From: Sutterella wadsworthensis 2_1_59BFAA
GTDB lineage: Bacteria > Pseudomonadota > Gammaproteobacteria > Burkholderiales > Burkholderiaceae_F
Length of the DNA stretch: 64,000 nucleotides
Direction: 5' to 3'
Assembly: GCF_000297775.1 (NCBI RefSeq)
Contig: NZ_JH815516.1
Coordinates: 9,226-73,225 of the forward strand
Shown: positions 1 to 7,117 of the stretch, one piece after another
Layout: each line of letters begins with the position of its first letter
How positions within the stretch are numbered: position 1 is the stretch's first letter
Made by a program: the position numbers and the translations under genes
Notes under the pieces: model-generated
Told to the model about the DNA's origin: nothing
Seen by the model: only the letters and a program-made list of their open reading frames with translations
The model's database searches: none

Positions 1-12
1 CTCCATAGAATT

Positions 13-56
13 GCCGCGAGGGAACATCCGACTTCAGTCGGGTGAGGAATCGCGGC
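13..56. repeat. Terminal nested hairpin of the IscB element
   Basis: GCCGCGA at 13-19 pairs with TCGCGGC at 50-56. Inside this, CATCCGAC (25-32) pairs with GTCGGGTG (37-44) around a TTCA loop, with one wobble. The two stems are separated by matching 5-nt purine-rich internal loops. A subterminal hairpin directly after the nuclease stop codon is the usual right-end architecture of IS200/IS605 relatives. It could also act as a transcription terminator for iscB. Confidence 0.6.
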
Positions 57-1298
57 TTACTCCTTTCGTAGTTCAGTCAAAAAAGTTTTGCGTGTTTCGA
101 GAAGACTCAGTTTTTTGCAATTGATGTCTGTCCCGATCACAGTTTTGTCAAGGCGACGAATGTTGAATGTGCCTCTAACGCGTCGCCCGAAAACAAAACC
201 AATCTGTCCGCCGATTCGCACCTTGTCGAATAGGCGGAACCCCTTGACGAGGAATGGCGCCTGATTGAGCGTCCTCACGCCACCCTTGAGAATCGAACAC
301 TTGTGTATCTGTCGGTTGTGCTTTCGCGTCTGTTGTTGGAAGAGGAAATCTCCTCTTCGCAACGCTTTCAGATTTCCCGCAATGCAGAAGGCGTCGGCGC
401 AATGCGTCTTGGGCAAGCCAAGAGCAATGCGCTTGTGCTTCGTCAGATAGCCGTAGGTGTTCTCGACAGGCAGTTTAGGGTGCGTCTTGCGTACGCGGTC
501 AAGCAGCGTCCAGCGCATGATGCCCATGAAGGCTTCCGCCCTGAACGATTGACCGCGCTTGACCTTCAACTTGATCTTTCCTGCGTGATAAGCCTTGTGG
601 CATGTCTCGCACAGCGTGATCAGGTTGTTTGGCGCATCTCCGCCCGTTTTACGACTCTCAAGATGATGCACGTTGAGGATCGGATCCTTGGATCGGCCTC
701 GACAGTGCTGACAGATATGACCGTCTCTGAAAAGAACGTACTCGCGCACGTTCCAGAATCCAAGCTGGTCGCCCTGCTGATAGCCCGTCCCTTCGACTTC
801 GGGATTCCTGATCTTTTGAATGTCGAAGGATGCGGTTTCAATCACGATCTTGGTGACGGGAAGCAGTCTGCAGACCGCCTCGATGCGCGAAATGTGCGCT
901 TGGATACGGTTCTCCACGGACGGCGCAAGCCATCCCTTGTGCTTTGATCGAACGCGATTGTTGAAGTGCGGAGCGCGGTAGCGCGTCTTTCGATTGCGCC
1001 TTGCACGTCGGAATGCCAGACGATCGGCCAGAAGTCCCGTGATGTCCTGTCGAAGCGCGACTTCGGATGCGAAGACCTCCTCCTTTTCCGTCGTGGCGGA
1101 AATGCCAACGTGCCTTGCGCCTGCATCGACGCCAAGCGTCACGTCCTGCTTCGTCTCGCCTGTGGCGATGGTCAGCTTGATCGTGAACGGCGTTCGACGC
1201 ACGACGAAGGCCTTGCCCGCCTTCAGCATGTGTCGCGCCTTTGCTGGCGAACACGGCATCAGCGGCTTGCCGCGCATGTTCAAAACAAAAACTTTCAA
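57..1298 (-). CDS. iscB: IscB RNA-guided nuclease (Cas9 ancestor family)
   Basis: RNA-guided DNA endonuclease of OMEGA systems. The protein of 413 aa shows the family domains in order: an N-terminal PLMP domain (VFVLNMRGKPLMPCSP), RuvC-I (GVDAGARHVGI, Asp about 58), an arginine-rich bridge helix (RRARRNRKTR), RuvC-II (VIETASFD, Glu about 154), an HNH domain with paired CxxC knuckles around VHH (His about 211-212), and RuvC-III (KTHCADAF, His 299 and Asp 302). All catalytic positions look intact. The frame is open upstream to 1505, but the TTG at 1298 is the better start: AAAGGAG lies 4 nt before it and the protein then begins exactly at the PLMP domain. The upstream part of the open frame overlaps the omega-RNA. 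No transposase accompanies it. Confidence 0.88.
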   Translation of the reverse strand: MKVFVLNMRGKPLMPCSPAKARHMLKAGKAFVVRRTPFTIKLTIATGETKQDVTLGVDAGARHVGISATTEKEEVFASEVALRQDITGLLADRLAFRRARRNRKTRYRAPHFNNRVRSKHKGWLAPSVENRIQAHISRIEAVCRLLPVTKIVIETASFDIQKIRNPEVEGTGYQQGDQLGFWNVREYVLFRDGHICQHCRGRSKDPILNVHHLESRKTGGDAPNNLITLCETCHKAYHAGKIKLKVKRGQSFRAEAFMGIMRWTLLDRVRKTHPKLPVENTYGYLTKHKRIALGLPKTHCADAFCIAGNLKALRRGDFLFQQQTRKHNRQIHKCSILKGGVRTLNQAPFLVKGFRLFDKVRIGGQIGFVFGRRVRGTFNIRRLDKTVIGTDINCKKLSLLETRKTFLTELRKE

Positions 1299-1590
1299 AG
1301 TATCTCCTTTGCGGATACCCGCAGGCTCCGCTTGCTCGGCCCGAAGGCCGGTTGTTCGGCCCGAGGGCCGATTCTCATCCTTCGTCAATGTTGGAATGGG
1401 TTTCTTGTCTGCATCACCGTTCCTACCTCTCAGAACTTTTAAACACAGACCGCAGAGCGTGGGACTAGGATAAACATCCCACGGTGCCTGTACATTCCAA
1501 ACCAACGTAGCTCGCCTCCCAGAGGAGGTTTGCTGAGACTAGTCAATAAAGGCTCTTTGAAGCCTCCGCCTTTAGGCGGGGGTTATTGAC
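1299..1590 (-). ncRNA. Putative IscB omega-RNA scaffold
   Basis: On the minus strand this region lies directly 5' of iscB, where omega-RNA is encoded in this family. It starts with GTCAATAA, which pairs with TTATTGAC about 45 nt later, and contains a hairpin of the form CCCCGCC-TAAA-GGCGG. Further on it holds the segment GCACCGTGGGAT followed by CCTAGTCCCACG and CTGCGG. From memory this resembles the conserved pseudoknot region of characterised IscB omega-RNAs (CACCCUGGGAU ... CAGUCCC ... CUGCG). A final GC-rich hairpin precedes the iscB ribosome binding site. The guide would be the roughly 16 nt just beyond 1590. Exact ends are inferred. Confidence 0.6.
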
Positions 1591-1814
1591 TTGAGAGCAC
1601 TGCTGTACATGTGGTTGCTGGTCTTGTTGAGCTGCGAGAAGGCGTCGAGCTGCCTGAGGCCTTCCGCAATCTGCTCGAACTCATGAGCCGACTCGATTTC
1701 GGAGAGCGGCATTTCGGCCATGCGGGAGAGCGTGCCGTAGAGTGCGCCCGCATACTTTCTGCAGGAGACGGGCTGCAGCCTGCCTGATCGAAGCATGTAT
1801 TCGAGAAACTGCAT
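1591..1814 (-). pseudogene. Gene fragment truncated by the IscB element
   Basis: A minus-strand frame starts at ATG 1814 and reads as convincing protein (LRSGRLQPVSCRKYAGALYG, then NHMYSSALK) until it enters the IscB element at 1590 and stops at 1572 inside it. About 75 residues survive. The pattern, an N-terminal helical segment with a 'Y.gal' stretch followed by 'N.MYS.ALK', resembles the SAM-like or integrase-N-type DNA-binding domain seen at the start of some restriction endonucleases and recombinases. This is a loose family impression. It follows the kinase gene by about 80 nt on the same strand, so it may have been the last gene of that locus. Confidence 0.45.
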
Positions 1815-1897
1815 GGCGCCGAAGGACCTTGTGGTGAAGGAGATGGTGCCGGAAAGTATAGCAGCCTGCAGCGGAGCCGCAGGACGACCTCCCTCTC

Positions 1898-3064
1898 TCA
1901 GGCGAGCGGCTTGATGAGGTCGCGAACCCCGTTGAGGATTTCGTCGAGGATGGTGCCGTCCTCGTCGGACCTGCGTTCGATCGCCTTTTTCTTGGCGCGG
2001 CGCTCGGCGCGGCATGCCTTGCAGCGCGCGGGCAGCCTGTAGCCGAGGTTTCGCAGATGCTCAGCCTCGCCCTTCGTAATGCGAAAGAGCGACCCGCAGT
2101 CAACGCACGTGCGTTCGTACGCGGTGTCGGAAGGCTTGTCTTCGCTTGCCGCGGTCTCGGGCCCGGACGCCTTCGGCTCACTCTTCGGAGCGGAAGGTGC
2201 GGGAGTGCCTGCGGCGCGGACCGTCGTCCTGGCGAGCACGCGCTCGGCGATCGAAATGCAGGTGCTGCAGACGCCGTCCCTGCCGTCGGTCTCGTTGTGC
2301 GGCCTGCCGCAGACGACGCAGGCGGGGCGTGCGGGAGGCAGGATCTTCCTGCTCGTCTTCGGATAGATCTCGTTGGCGAGCGGGTCGTCCGCGAGAAGCG
2401 TGCCGTCGAGAAGACGCTCGCGATAGGCGTTGAGGCGGAGGATCCATCCCGCAACGCCAAGGCGGTCGGCCTCGGCATGGAGGCTCCCTCTGCTGTCGAA
2501 GGTTCTTCCGAACGCCGACTTCAGGTCGTCGGGCAGATGGCTCCAGATGCGGGCCCTGCGGCAAAGCGTGAGCGGCTCGCCCCGGTGGAAGCCGGGATAG
2601 TCGAGAAGGAACGGATCCGAGGAGATCCTCCGTGCGCCGAGCCTGTACTTTCCGCTCTCGTCGAGGTCCTCGTCAGGCATGAGGAGCATGAAGATCAGGG
2701 CCGCGACGGCATGGTTTTCGCTGCTCTTCGAGCGCAGGAACGTGCTGAAGTCGCGTCCGCGGATTTCGGGCGCCGTGTACATCTCATGTCCGACGGGACA
2801 GGGAAGGTTGGCGACCTGAACGCTGTCGCAGTCGACGAGATACGCTTCGTCGGGCGAGACGATCCTGATGTTGCTGAGGTTGACGTCGCCCACGAGCACG
2901 TTGAGCCTGTGCAGGCTCCCGATCGTCTTGAGGATCGTGACGGCGAGCTGCACGAGGTCGGCGCGGCTCCAGCCCGCAAAGCATTTGTCGAGCGGTCCCT
3001 CGAGTCCGAAGCCCTTCGCTTCGGGCATCAGGCAGCCCGCGAAGAAGCCGTTGGAAAAGAGCAT
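1898..3064 (-). CDS. Protein kinase C-lobe with two zinc ribbons (downstream half of a split gene)
   Basis: This 388-aa piece has the C-lobe of a bacterial YegI/TerY-P-type protein kinase: the catalytic loop GDVNLSN (Asp60, Asn65), the metal-binding VDCDS (Asp78), then MYTAPEIRG. Two zinc-binding modules follow: Cys249/252/266/269 and a C-terminal ribbon Cys320/323/348/351 (CVDCGSLF to RCKACR). It has no glycine loop or VAIK lysine. Those lie in the gene immediately upstream, in the same frame and separated by a single TAG codon (3068-3070) and one further codon. The ATG at 3064 lacks a clear ribosome binding site, so this is most likely the second half of one protein of about 739 residues interrupted by a nonsense codon. 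Independent translation or stop readthrough cannot be excluded. Confidence 0.7.
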   Translation of the reverse strand: MLFSNGFFAGCLMPEAKGFGLEGPLDKCFAGWSRADLVQLAVTILKTIGSLHRLNVLVGDVNLSNIRIVSPDEAYLVDCDSVQVANLPCPVGHEMYTAPEIRGRDFSTFLRSKSSENHAVAALIFMLLMPDEDLDESGKYRLGARRISSDPFLLDYPGFHRGEPLTLCRRARIWSHLPDDLKSAFGRTFDSRGSLHAEADRLGVAGWILRLNAYRERLLDGTLLADDPLANEIYPKTSRKILPPARPACVVCGRPHNETDGRDGVCSTCISIAERVLARTTVRAAGTPAPSAPKSEPKASGPETAASEDKPSDTAYERTCVDCGSLFRITKGEAEHLRNLGYRLPARCKACRAERRAKKKAIERRSDEDGTILDEILNGVRDLIKPLA

Positions 3065-3067
3065 GCG

Positions 3068-4114
3068 CTACGGCGCGCACACGCCCTTGAGGCGGATCGG
3101 ACGCGAGGCGAGAAGGCGGACCTTCGCCTCCCGGCGGGTCGTGCACTTGTCGGCATGGTAGATCTTGGCGACCATGCCGTTGCCTGCGTCGTAGACGATG
3201 CCTTCGCCGCCCTCGCCGAGCCTACGGCCGAGCGTGTGGGTCATGCCGAATTCGTCACAGACGACGTCGCCCTCGACGGGCGCCCTGTCGATGCCCACGG
3301 GACGGTCCTCAAGGTCGATCACGCTCGTGCAGACGGGGAAGGCGGCGTGCAGGGCGGGCGCGGCCTTTTCGACGGCGGGAACGGCCGGCTTGGAAACGAC
3401 CTTCGAAACGGACTCTTTCTCAGGACGGGACGCTTCGCGCACGTCGCCGGTGCGGCCTGCGGAGACGGTGCGCGGGACCGACCTTCCTGCGGGCGGAACC
3501 GCCTCGGACGAGACGAGATGGGCGCGGATCATTGGTACGGACTGACGGGAAAAATCGTTCATATTCGGCGGAAACATAAGCTCCTGAGTCTGCGGGTGGT
3601 TGAGAAAGCCGAGGTCGCCGCGGGAGAGCAGGCGAAGCACGTGCACCGGATGAAAGTGCATGAACTCGTCCTGATTGCGGCTGTAGAGGCCGGCGGCGAG
3701 CCTTCTGTCCTGGGTGATGAGAAGAAGCTTGTGCTCGGCGCGCTGCTCGTCAAAGATCTTCGCGAAGACGGGGTCGGCAAAAACGTTTTCCTGCGAGCCC
3801 GGACAGTCGATCTCGCGCAGGACGTCAAGCTTGTCCAGAGCGTCGTAGGCGGCCAGACCGCGCATGGCAAGCTGGCGCGTCTGCTCCTTCGGGGAGGAAA
3901 GATTCTTCTCAAGCTCTCTTCGCACCTCCTTCGGACAGTGGATGCTCACGCCTGCGTCCCTGAAGGCTGCGGCGCTTCGGGTGAAGAACGGCTCGCACCC
4001 GGAGGACATGAAGGAGCATGTATCGACGAAGATCCTCCAGCCTTCGTCAAGGTAGGACTGGAGTTCAACGGGCTTGAGTTCGGTGGTGGTCGTGCTGAGG
4101 CTCTGCATGGTCAT
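3068..4114 (-). CDS. PIN domain fused to protein-kinase N-lobe (upstream half of a split gene)
   Basis: This 348-aa product begins with a PIN-like nuclease domain (IFVDTCSFM, Asp31; then LLITQDRRLAAG). A Pro/Ala/Lys-rich linker and a kinase N-lobe follow: glycine loop LGRRLGEGGEGIVY from about residue 295 and the lysine of MVAKIYH at about 317. It ends at an in-frame TAG just where the C-lobe should start, and the frame continues in the next gene. Known relatives of this kinase type sit in TerY-like triads, so PIN plus kinase plus zinc ribbons suggests a regulated RNase. The start is uncertain. ATG 4114 has only a weak GAG upstream, and ATG 4189 is an alternative. A copy of the shared palindrome lies at 4222-4231. 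Confidence 0.7.
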   Translation of the reverse strand: MTMQSLSTTTTELKPVELQSYLDEGWRIFVDTCSFMSSGCEPFFTRSAAAFRDAGVSIHCPKEVRRELEKNLSSPKEQTRQLAMRGLAAYDALDKLDVLREIDCPGSQENVFADPVFAKIFDEQRAEHKLLLITQDRRLAAGLYSRNQDEFMHFHPVHVLRLLSRGDLGFLNHPQTQELMFPPNMNDFSRQSVPMIRAHLVSSEAVPPAGRSVPRTVSAGRTGDVREASRPEKESVSKVVSKPAVPAVEKAAPALHAAFPVCTSVIDLEDRPVGIDRAPVEGDVVCDEFGMTHTLGRRLGEGGEGIVYDAGNGMVAKIYHADKCTTRREAKVRLLASRPIRLKGVCAP

Positions 4115-4221
4115 GGCTTTTTTCTCGGGTTGGAAGGATTTGTTGTCCGCCGCAGAAGGCGGAGCCTTTGCGGCGGGATGCATGTTCATTGTGAAGGCGC
4201 ATGGGACGGAGCCGGAATTTC

Positions 4222-4231
4222 GCAAATTTGC
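4222..4231. promoter_or_regulatory. Palindromic operator (GCAAATTTGC) before the PIN-kinase gene
   Basis: GCAAATTTGC is a perfect 10-bp palindrome lying between the end of the small gene (4249) and the start of the PIN-kinase gene. It is the core of the longer palindrome found at 4691-4702, 4745-4756, 30921-30944 and 32324-32343. Function as a repressor site is inferred from its recurrence in promoter regions. Confidence 0.5.
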
Positions 4232-4248
4232 CTTTTCCCGGCCTCGTC

Positions 4249-4620
4249 TTACCAGAGGCGCACGGGAGGCGCGGCCATGGTGCCGTCGGCGTGCATGAGG
4301 CCCCGCTCCTTGATGAAGCCCCTCTCTGACATGGAAAGATGGGGACTGCATCTGTGGGGCTTTCGCTGCGGGCGGTAGCCTTCGCAGCGGTAGGTCGTGA
4401 TGAGGGTCTGGGTCGACGAAACGACAACGAGACCGCCGCGGCGCTCAATCGTTTCGAGCGACCTGCGCATGTCCTGAAGAAGCGCGAGAAGCTTCCTGCA
4501 GGCGGCGGCGTCAACTTCCTCGCCGAGGCCGAGCCTGGCGGCTTCAGACAGAAGGTAGCTGCGGACGTGTTCGATGGCGGCGCCGGAGGTGATTTTGGCG
4601 ATGTGGTGCGAGCGGCTCAT
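4249..4620 (-). CDS. Hypothetical protein, partner of the PIN-kinase gene
   Basis: This 123-aa soluble protein of unknown function starts at ATG 4620, directly after a strong AAAGGAGG ribosome binding site. The middle part is predicted helical and contains LGLGEEVDAAACRKLLALLQ, with basic residues towards the C-terminus. No family was recognised. It lies upstream of, and in the same direction as, the PIN-kinase gene, about 135-60 bp away depending on that gene's start. Two palindromic operators stand upstream of it. The arrangement suggests co-regulation, and it may be a regulator or antagonist of the kinase/nuclease; this is inference only. Confidence 0.65.
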   Translation of the reverse strand: MSRSHHIAKITSGAAIEHVRSYLLSEAARLGLGEEVDAAACRKLLALLQDMRRSLETIERRGGLVVVSSTQTLITTYRCEGYRPQRKPHRCSPHLSMSERGFIKERGLMHADGTMAAPPVRLW

Positions 4621-4690
4621 GATGTCCTCCTTTGTGAGCGGTTGTCTGGCAAGTCTCACTTTAAGATCGGAGGCAGGTGCTCGGAGAAAG

Positions 4691-4756
4691 CGCAAATTTG
4701 CGGTTGCAGGTGCGGGCGGGGCGTTCGATCTGAGGACATCAGGCCGCAAATTTGCG
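4691..4756. promoter_or_regulatory. Two CGCAAATTTGCG palindromes upstream of the 4249-4620 gene
   Basis: Perfect 12-bp palindromes CGCAAATTTGCG occur at 4691-4702 and 4745-4756, with centres 54 bp apart, about five helical turns. They lie 70-135 bp upstream of the start codon, where the promoter should be. Two sites on the same helical face are typical of cooperative repressor binding. The same palindrome recurs at two promoters 26-28 kb away. Confidence 0.6.
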
Positions 4757-4823
4757 ATTTCGGAGCCGATCTCCCCGTCATTTAACATGAGGGCATGAAC
4801 AACCCGTCATGAGGAGACCAACC

Positions 4824-5075
4824 ATGAACTGCACGCCGCATTGTTTTTCCGGAAGAACCAGGCATTTTTCCGATCGCTGCCGTCAGCGGCGCATCGAGGA
4901 CTTCGAGGTGGATCTCGCGCTTTTGTTCGGCGTGTCGAAGGAAGACCGCAACGAGCTCGGCAAAAAGAGCTGCGCGACATTCGGGCGACTCAACATTTCA
5001 AGATCAGGCGCTTCCTTTGCCCGAAGACGAAGTCCCTGCGCGCCTTTACGCAGGTTTTCGGGTTTTGCCTCGTGA
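4824..5075 (+). other. Short doubtful reading frame in a 365-bp gap
   Basis: The gap 4789-5153 has no convincing gene. A plus-strand frame starts at ATG 4824, with GAGGAGACC before it, and reads sensibly to about 4965 (RRIEDFEVDLALLFGVSKED). The protein-like character then continues in the +1 frame (KELRDIRATQHFKIRRFLCP) to about 5095. This could be a frameshifted relic or chance. The rest of the gap is the upstream region of the flavoprotein gene. Confidence 0.2.
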
Positions 5076-5153
5076 CATCATGTTCCTGTCGTTCTAGACT
5101 CGGGATGTTGTGCCGCTCAGGCGGTACCGCCCCACAAGACCAAAGAGGAGAAC

Positions 5154-6953
5154 ATGATGAAGTCCTTCAAGCTTCTGGCATCGATCGCGGCCATTTCCGC
5201 GGTCTTCGGCTGTGCGTCCACTGCCCCGTCCATGACGGACGGCACATACACGGGCGTCGGGCAGGGCAGGAACGGCGAGCTGACCGTCGAGGTCAAGGTT
5301 GACGCAGGAAAGCTTTCCGCCGTTCGCGTTGTGAAGCATGTCGAGACGGTCGGCATTTCGGACGCGGCCGTCAAGCAGATGCCTGCGCGCATCGTCGACG
5401 CCCAGAGCCTCAAGGTTGACGCCGTCTCCGGCGCCACGCTCACGAGCGAGGGCATCCGCACCGCCGTGGCCGACGCCATCAGGAAGGCGGGCGGCGATCC
5501 CGCCGCGTTCGCGACGGCTGTCGTGACGAAGAAGGCTGCCGCCAGACTCATCAAGGAAAAGGCCGACGTGGTCGTGGTCGGTGCGGGCGGCGCGGGCATC
5601 TCCGCCGCCGTTCGTGCCGAAACGCTCGGCGCCAAGGTGATCCTCATTGAAAAGATGCCGGTGATTGGTGGCGCTACGGCGCTCAACGCGGGCACGCTGA
5701 TCGCCACGGGCTCCCGCTTCCAGCGCGAGGCCATGCACGAGACGAAGGACTCGCCCGAGCTTGCCACGAAGGACATCTTCCGCGTCGGCAAGAACCGCAA
5801 TGATCCGGTTCTTGTCAAGCAGGTGACCGAACGCGTGGGCGGCGTCGTGGACTGGCTCGTCTACGACCTGAAGATCCCGTACGGTCCCGCGGCAACGCAG
5901 TATCCCGACCATTCGGCCAACCGCCAGCTCGGCGTTCAGGGCCGATCGGTCAACTACCTAAACCTGATGAAGGGAAAGTTCCTCGACATGGGCGGCAAGC
6001 TCATGCTTGAGACGCGCGCCGAAGAGCTTCTTCGTGACGACGCGGGCCGCGTCGTGGGCGTGCGCGCCAAGGATGCGCAGGGCAACACCGTCGAGCTGAC
6101 GTCCAAGTCCGTGGTTCTCGCCTCGGGCGGCTACGGCGCAGTGAAGAGCATGCTCCCGAAGGAGATGAGCAACTACGTCTTCTACGGCCTTGACAGCGAA
6201 ACGGGCGACGGCTACAGGATGGCCACGGCGATCGGCGCCGACACGATCAACATGGACCTCGTCAAGATGTACCCGCAGGGCGTCGAGACGGTGCCGGGCC
6301 ATGGTCTTGCGGCCACCGCGAGCTCGACCGACACGATGAAGAAGTCGGGCGCCATCTACGTCAACCGCGACGGCAGGCGCTATGTGAACGAGCGTGCCTC
6401 CCTGGGCGAACTCACCGACACGACGGTGGCTCAGCCCGGCCACATCGCCTACATCGTGATGGATGCGAAGGCCTGGAAGGAATACGTTGCGAAGTCGCTT
6501 GAAGACAAGCTCGTGCCCGACGAAACCGCGCTCATGAAGTGGACGAAGATCGTCATCAACGGCCGTCCCGTCATGGCCGTTGCGGACACGCTCTCCGAAG
6601 CTGCGAGCGTGATGGGCGTCGATGCCAAGGGACTTGAGGCTACGGTGCGCGACTGGAACAAGATGGTGAAGCAGGGCAAGGACACCGCCTTCGGCCGTCA
6701 GATCACGGGCGGCATCGGCGAGGGGCCGTACTACATCGTCGAGCAGAAGGTCCGTTATCAGACGACGCTCGGCGGCCTGCGTGCGGGCGAAGGCCTGCGC
6801 ATCCTTGACAAGAGCGGCAAGCCGATTCCGGGTCTCTTCGGCGCAGGCTGCGTCGTGGGCGGCGCCAACGGCGCGGATTCCATGACCGCCATGATGAACT
6901 CCTGGGCCATCGTCTCGGGCGTCATCGCGGCTGAAACGGCCGTCGGCAAGTAA
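5154..6953 (+). CDS. FMN/FAD flavoprotein reductase of the fumarate/urocanate reductase family (lipoprotein)
   Basis: This 599-aa exported flavoprotein of the flavocytochrome c family probably reduces an enoate such as fumarate or urocanate as a terminal electron acceptor. The N-terminus carries a signal peptide ending in a lipobox-like VFGCAS (Cys about 20). An FMN-binding domain of about 90 residues follows, with the covalent-FMN motif SGAT (DAVSGATLTS). The FAD domain then starts at VVVGAGGAGISAA (about residue 139). The C-terminal FAD motif GLFGAGCVVGGANGADSMTA is present. No heme-binding CxxCH motif occurs, so electrons must come from a separate cytochrome or quinone-linked donor not seen nearby. 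It starts at ATG 5154 with AGAGGAGAAC upstream. Substrate cannot be told from sequence. Confidence 0.85.
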   Translation: MMKSFKLLASIAAISAVFGCASTAPSMTDGTYTGVGQGRNGELTVEVKVDAGKLSAVRVVKHVETVGISDAAVKQMPARIVDAQSLKVDAVSGATLTSEGIRTAVADAIRKAGGDPAAFATAVVTKKAAARLIKEKADVVVVGAGGAGISAAVRAETLGAKVILIEKMPVIGGATALNAGTLIATGSRFQREAMHETKDSPELATKDIFRVGKNRNDPVLVKQVTERVGGVVDWLVYDLKIPYGPAATQYPDHSANRQLGVQGRSVNYLNLMKGKFLDMGGKLMLETRAEELLRDDAGRVVGVRAKDAQGNTVELTSKSVVLASGGYGAVKSMLPKEMSNYVFYGLDSETGDGYRMATAIGADTINMDLVKMYPQGVETVPGHGLAATASSTDTMKKSGAIYVNRDGRRYVNERASLGELTDTTVAQPGHIAYIVMDAKAWKEYVAKSLEDKLVPDETALMKWTKIVINGRPVMAVADTLSEAASVMGVDAKGLEATVRDWNKMVKQGKDTAFGRQITGGIGEGPYYIVEQKVRYQTTLGGLRAGEGLRILDKSGKPIPGLFGAGCVVGGANGADSMTAMMNSWAIVSGVIAAETAVGK

Positions 6954-7054
6954 GTCGTGAAGGAGCCGCCCGTGCGTCGGGCGGCATCATGAAGGCCATG
7001 AGGGCCGTTCATCCTGTTCGGATGAGCGGCTCGCGGTGTTTTCGGCGGATGCAC

Positions 7055-7093
7055 AAAGGCCGCGACGGGAAACCAGAAATCGTCGCGGCCTTT
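7055..7093. terminator. Bidirectional stem-loop between convergent genes
   Basis: AAAGGCCGCGACG (7055-7067) is perfectly complementary to CGTCGCGGCCTTT (7081-7093), giving a 13-bp stem with A and T runs on both sides. It lies between the convergent flavoprotein and BASS genes, so it can stop transcription from both directions. A smaller GCCGCCCG/CGGGCGGC hairpin lies at about 6967-6987. Confidence 0.65.
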
Positions 7094-7117
7094 GGGAAGT
7101 GGTGGATTCGAGCCTTG

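Larger units (their letters stand above)
11..1590 (-). mobile_element. Stand-alone IscB element (IS200/IS605-like, no tnpA)
   Basis: The element is read on the minus strand. It runs from a putative left end at about 1590, where the omega-RNA's first stem begins, to a terminal hairpin at 11-56 just past the iscB stop codon. No Y1 tyrosine transposase gene lies inside or next to it, so it is either mobilised in trans or immobile. The left end abruptly cuts a coding frame that is open on the far side (1591-1814), which supports a real insertion boundary. The right-hand limit (about position 10) is inferred from the hairpin only. Confidence 0.65.

Noticed and set aside
1299-1505. Extended N-terminus of IscB (open to 1505)
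   Set aside because: The segment is the omega-RNA region, and the protein family begins at the PLMP domain right after the TTG at 1298.
2057-4378. Very long open frame on the plus strand opposite the PIN-kinase locus
   Set aside because: It is an antisense shadow caused by high GC in the third codon position. Composition is Arg/Ala/Gly/Val-rich without motifs, and the minus strand carries clear domains.
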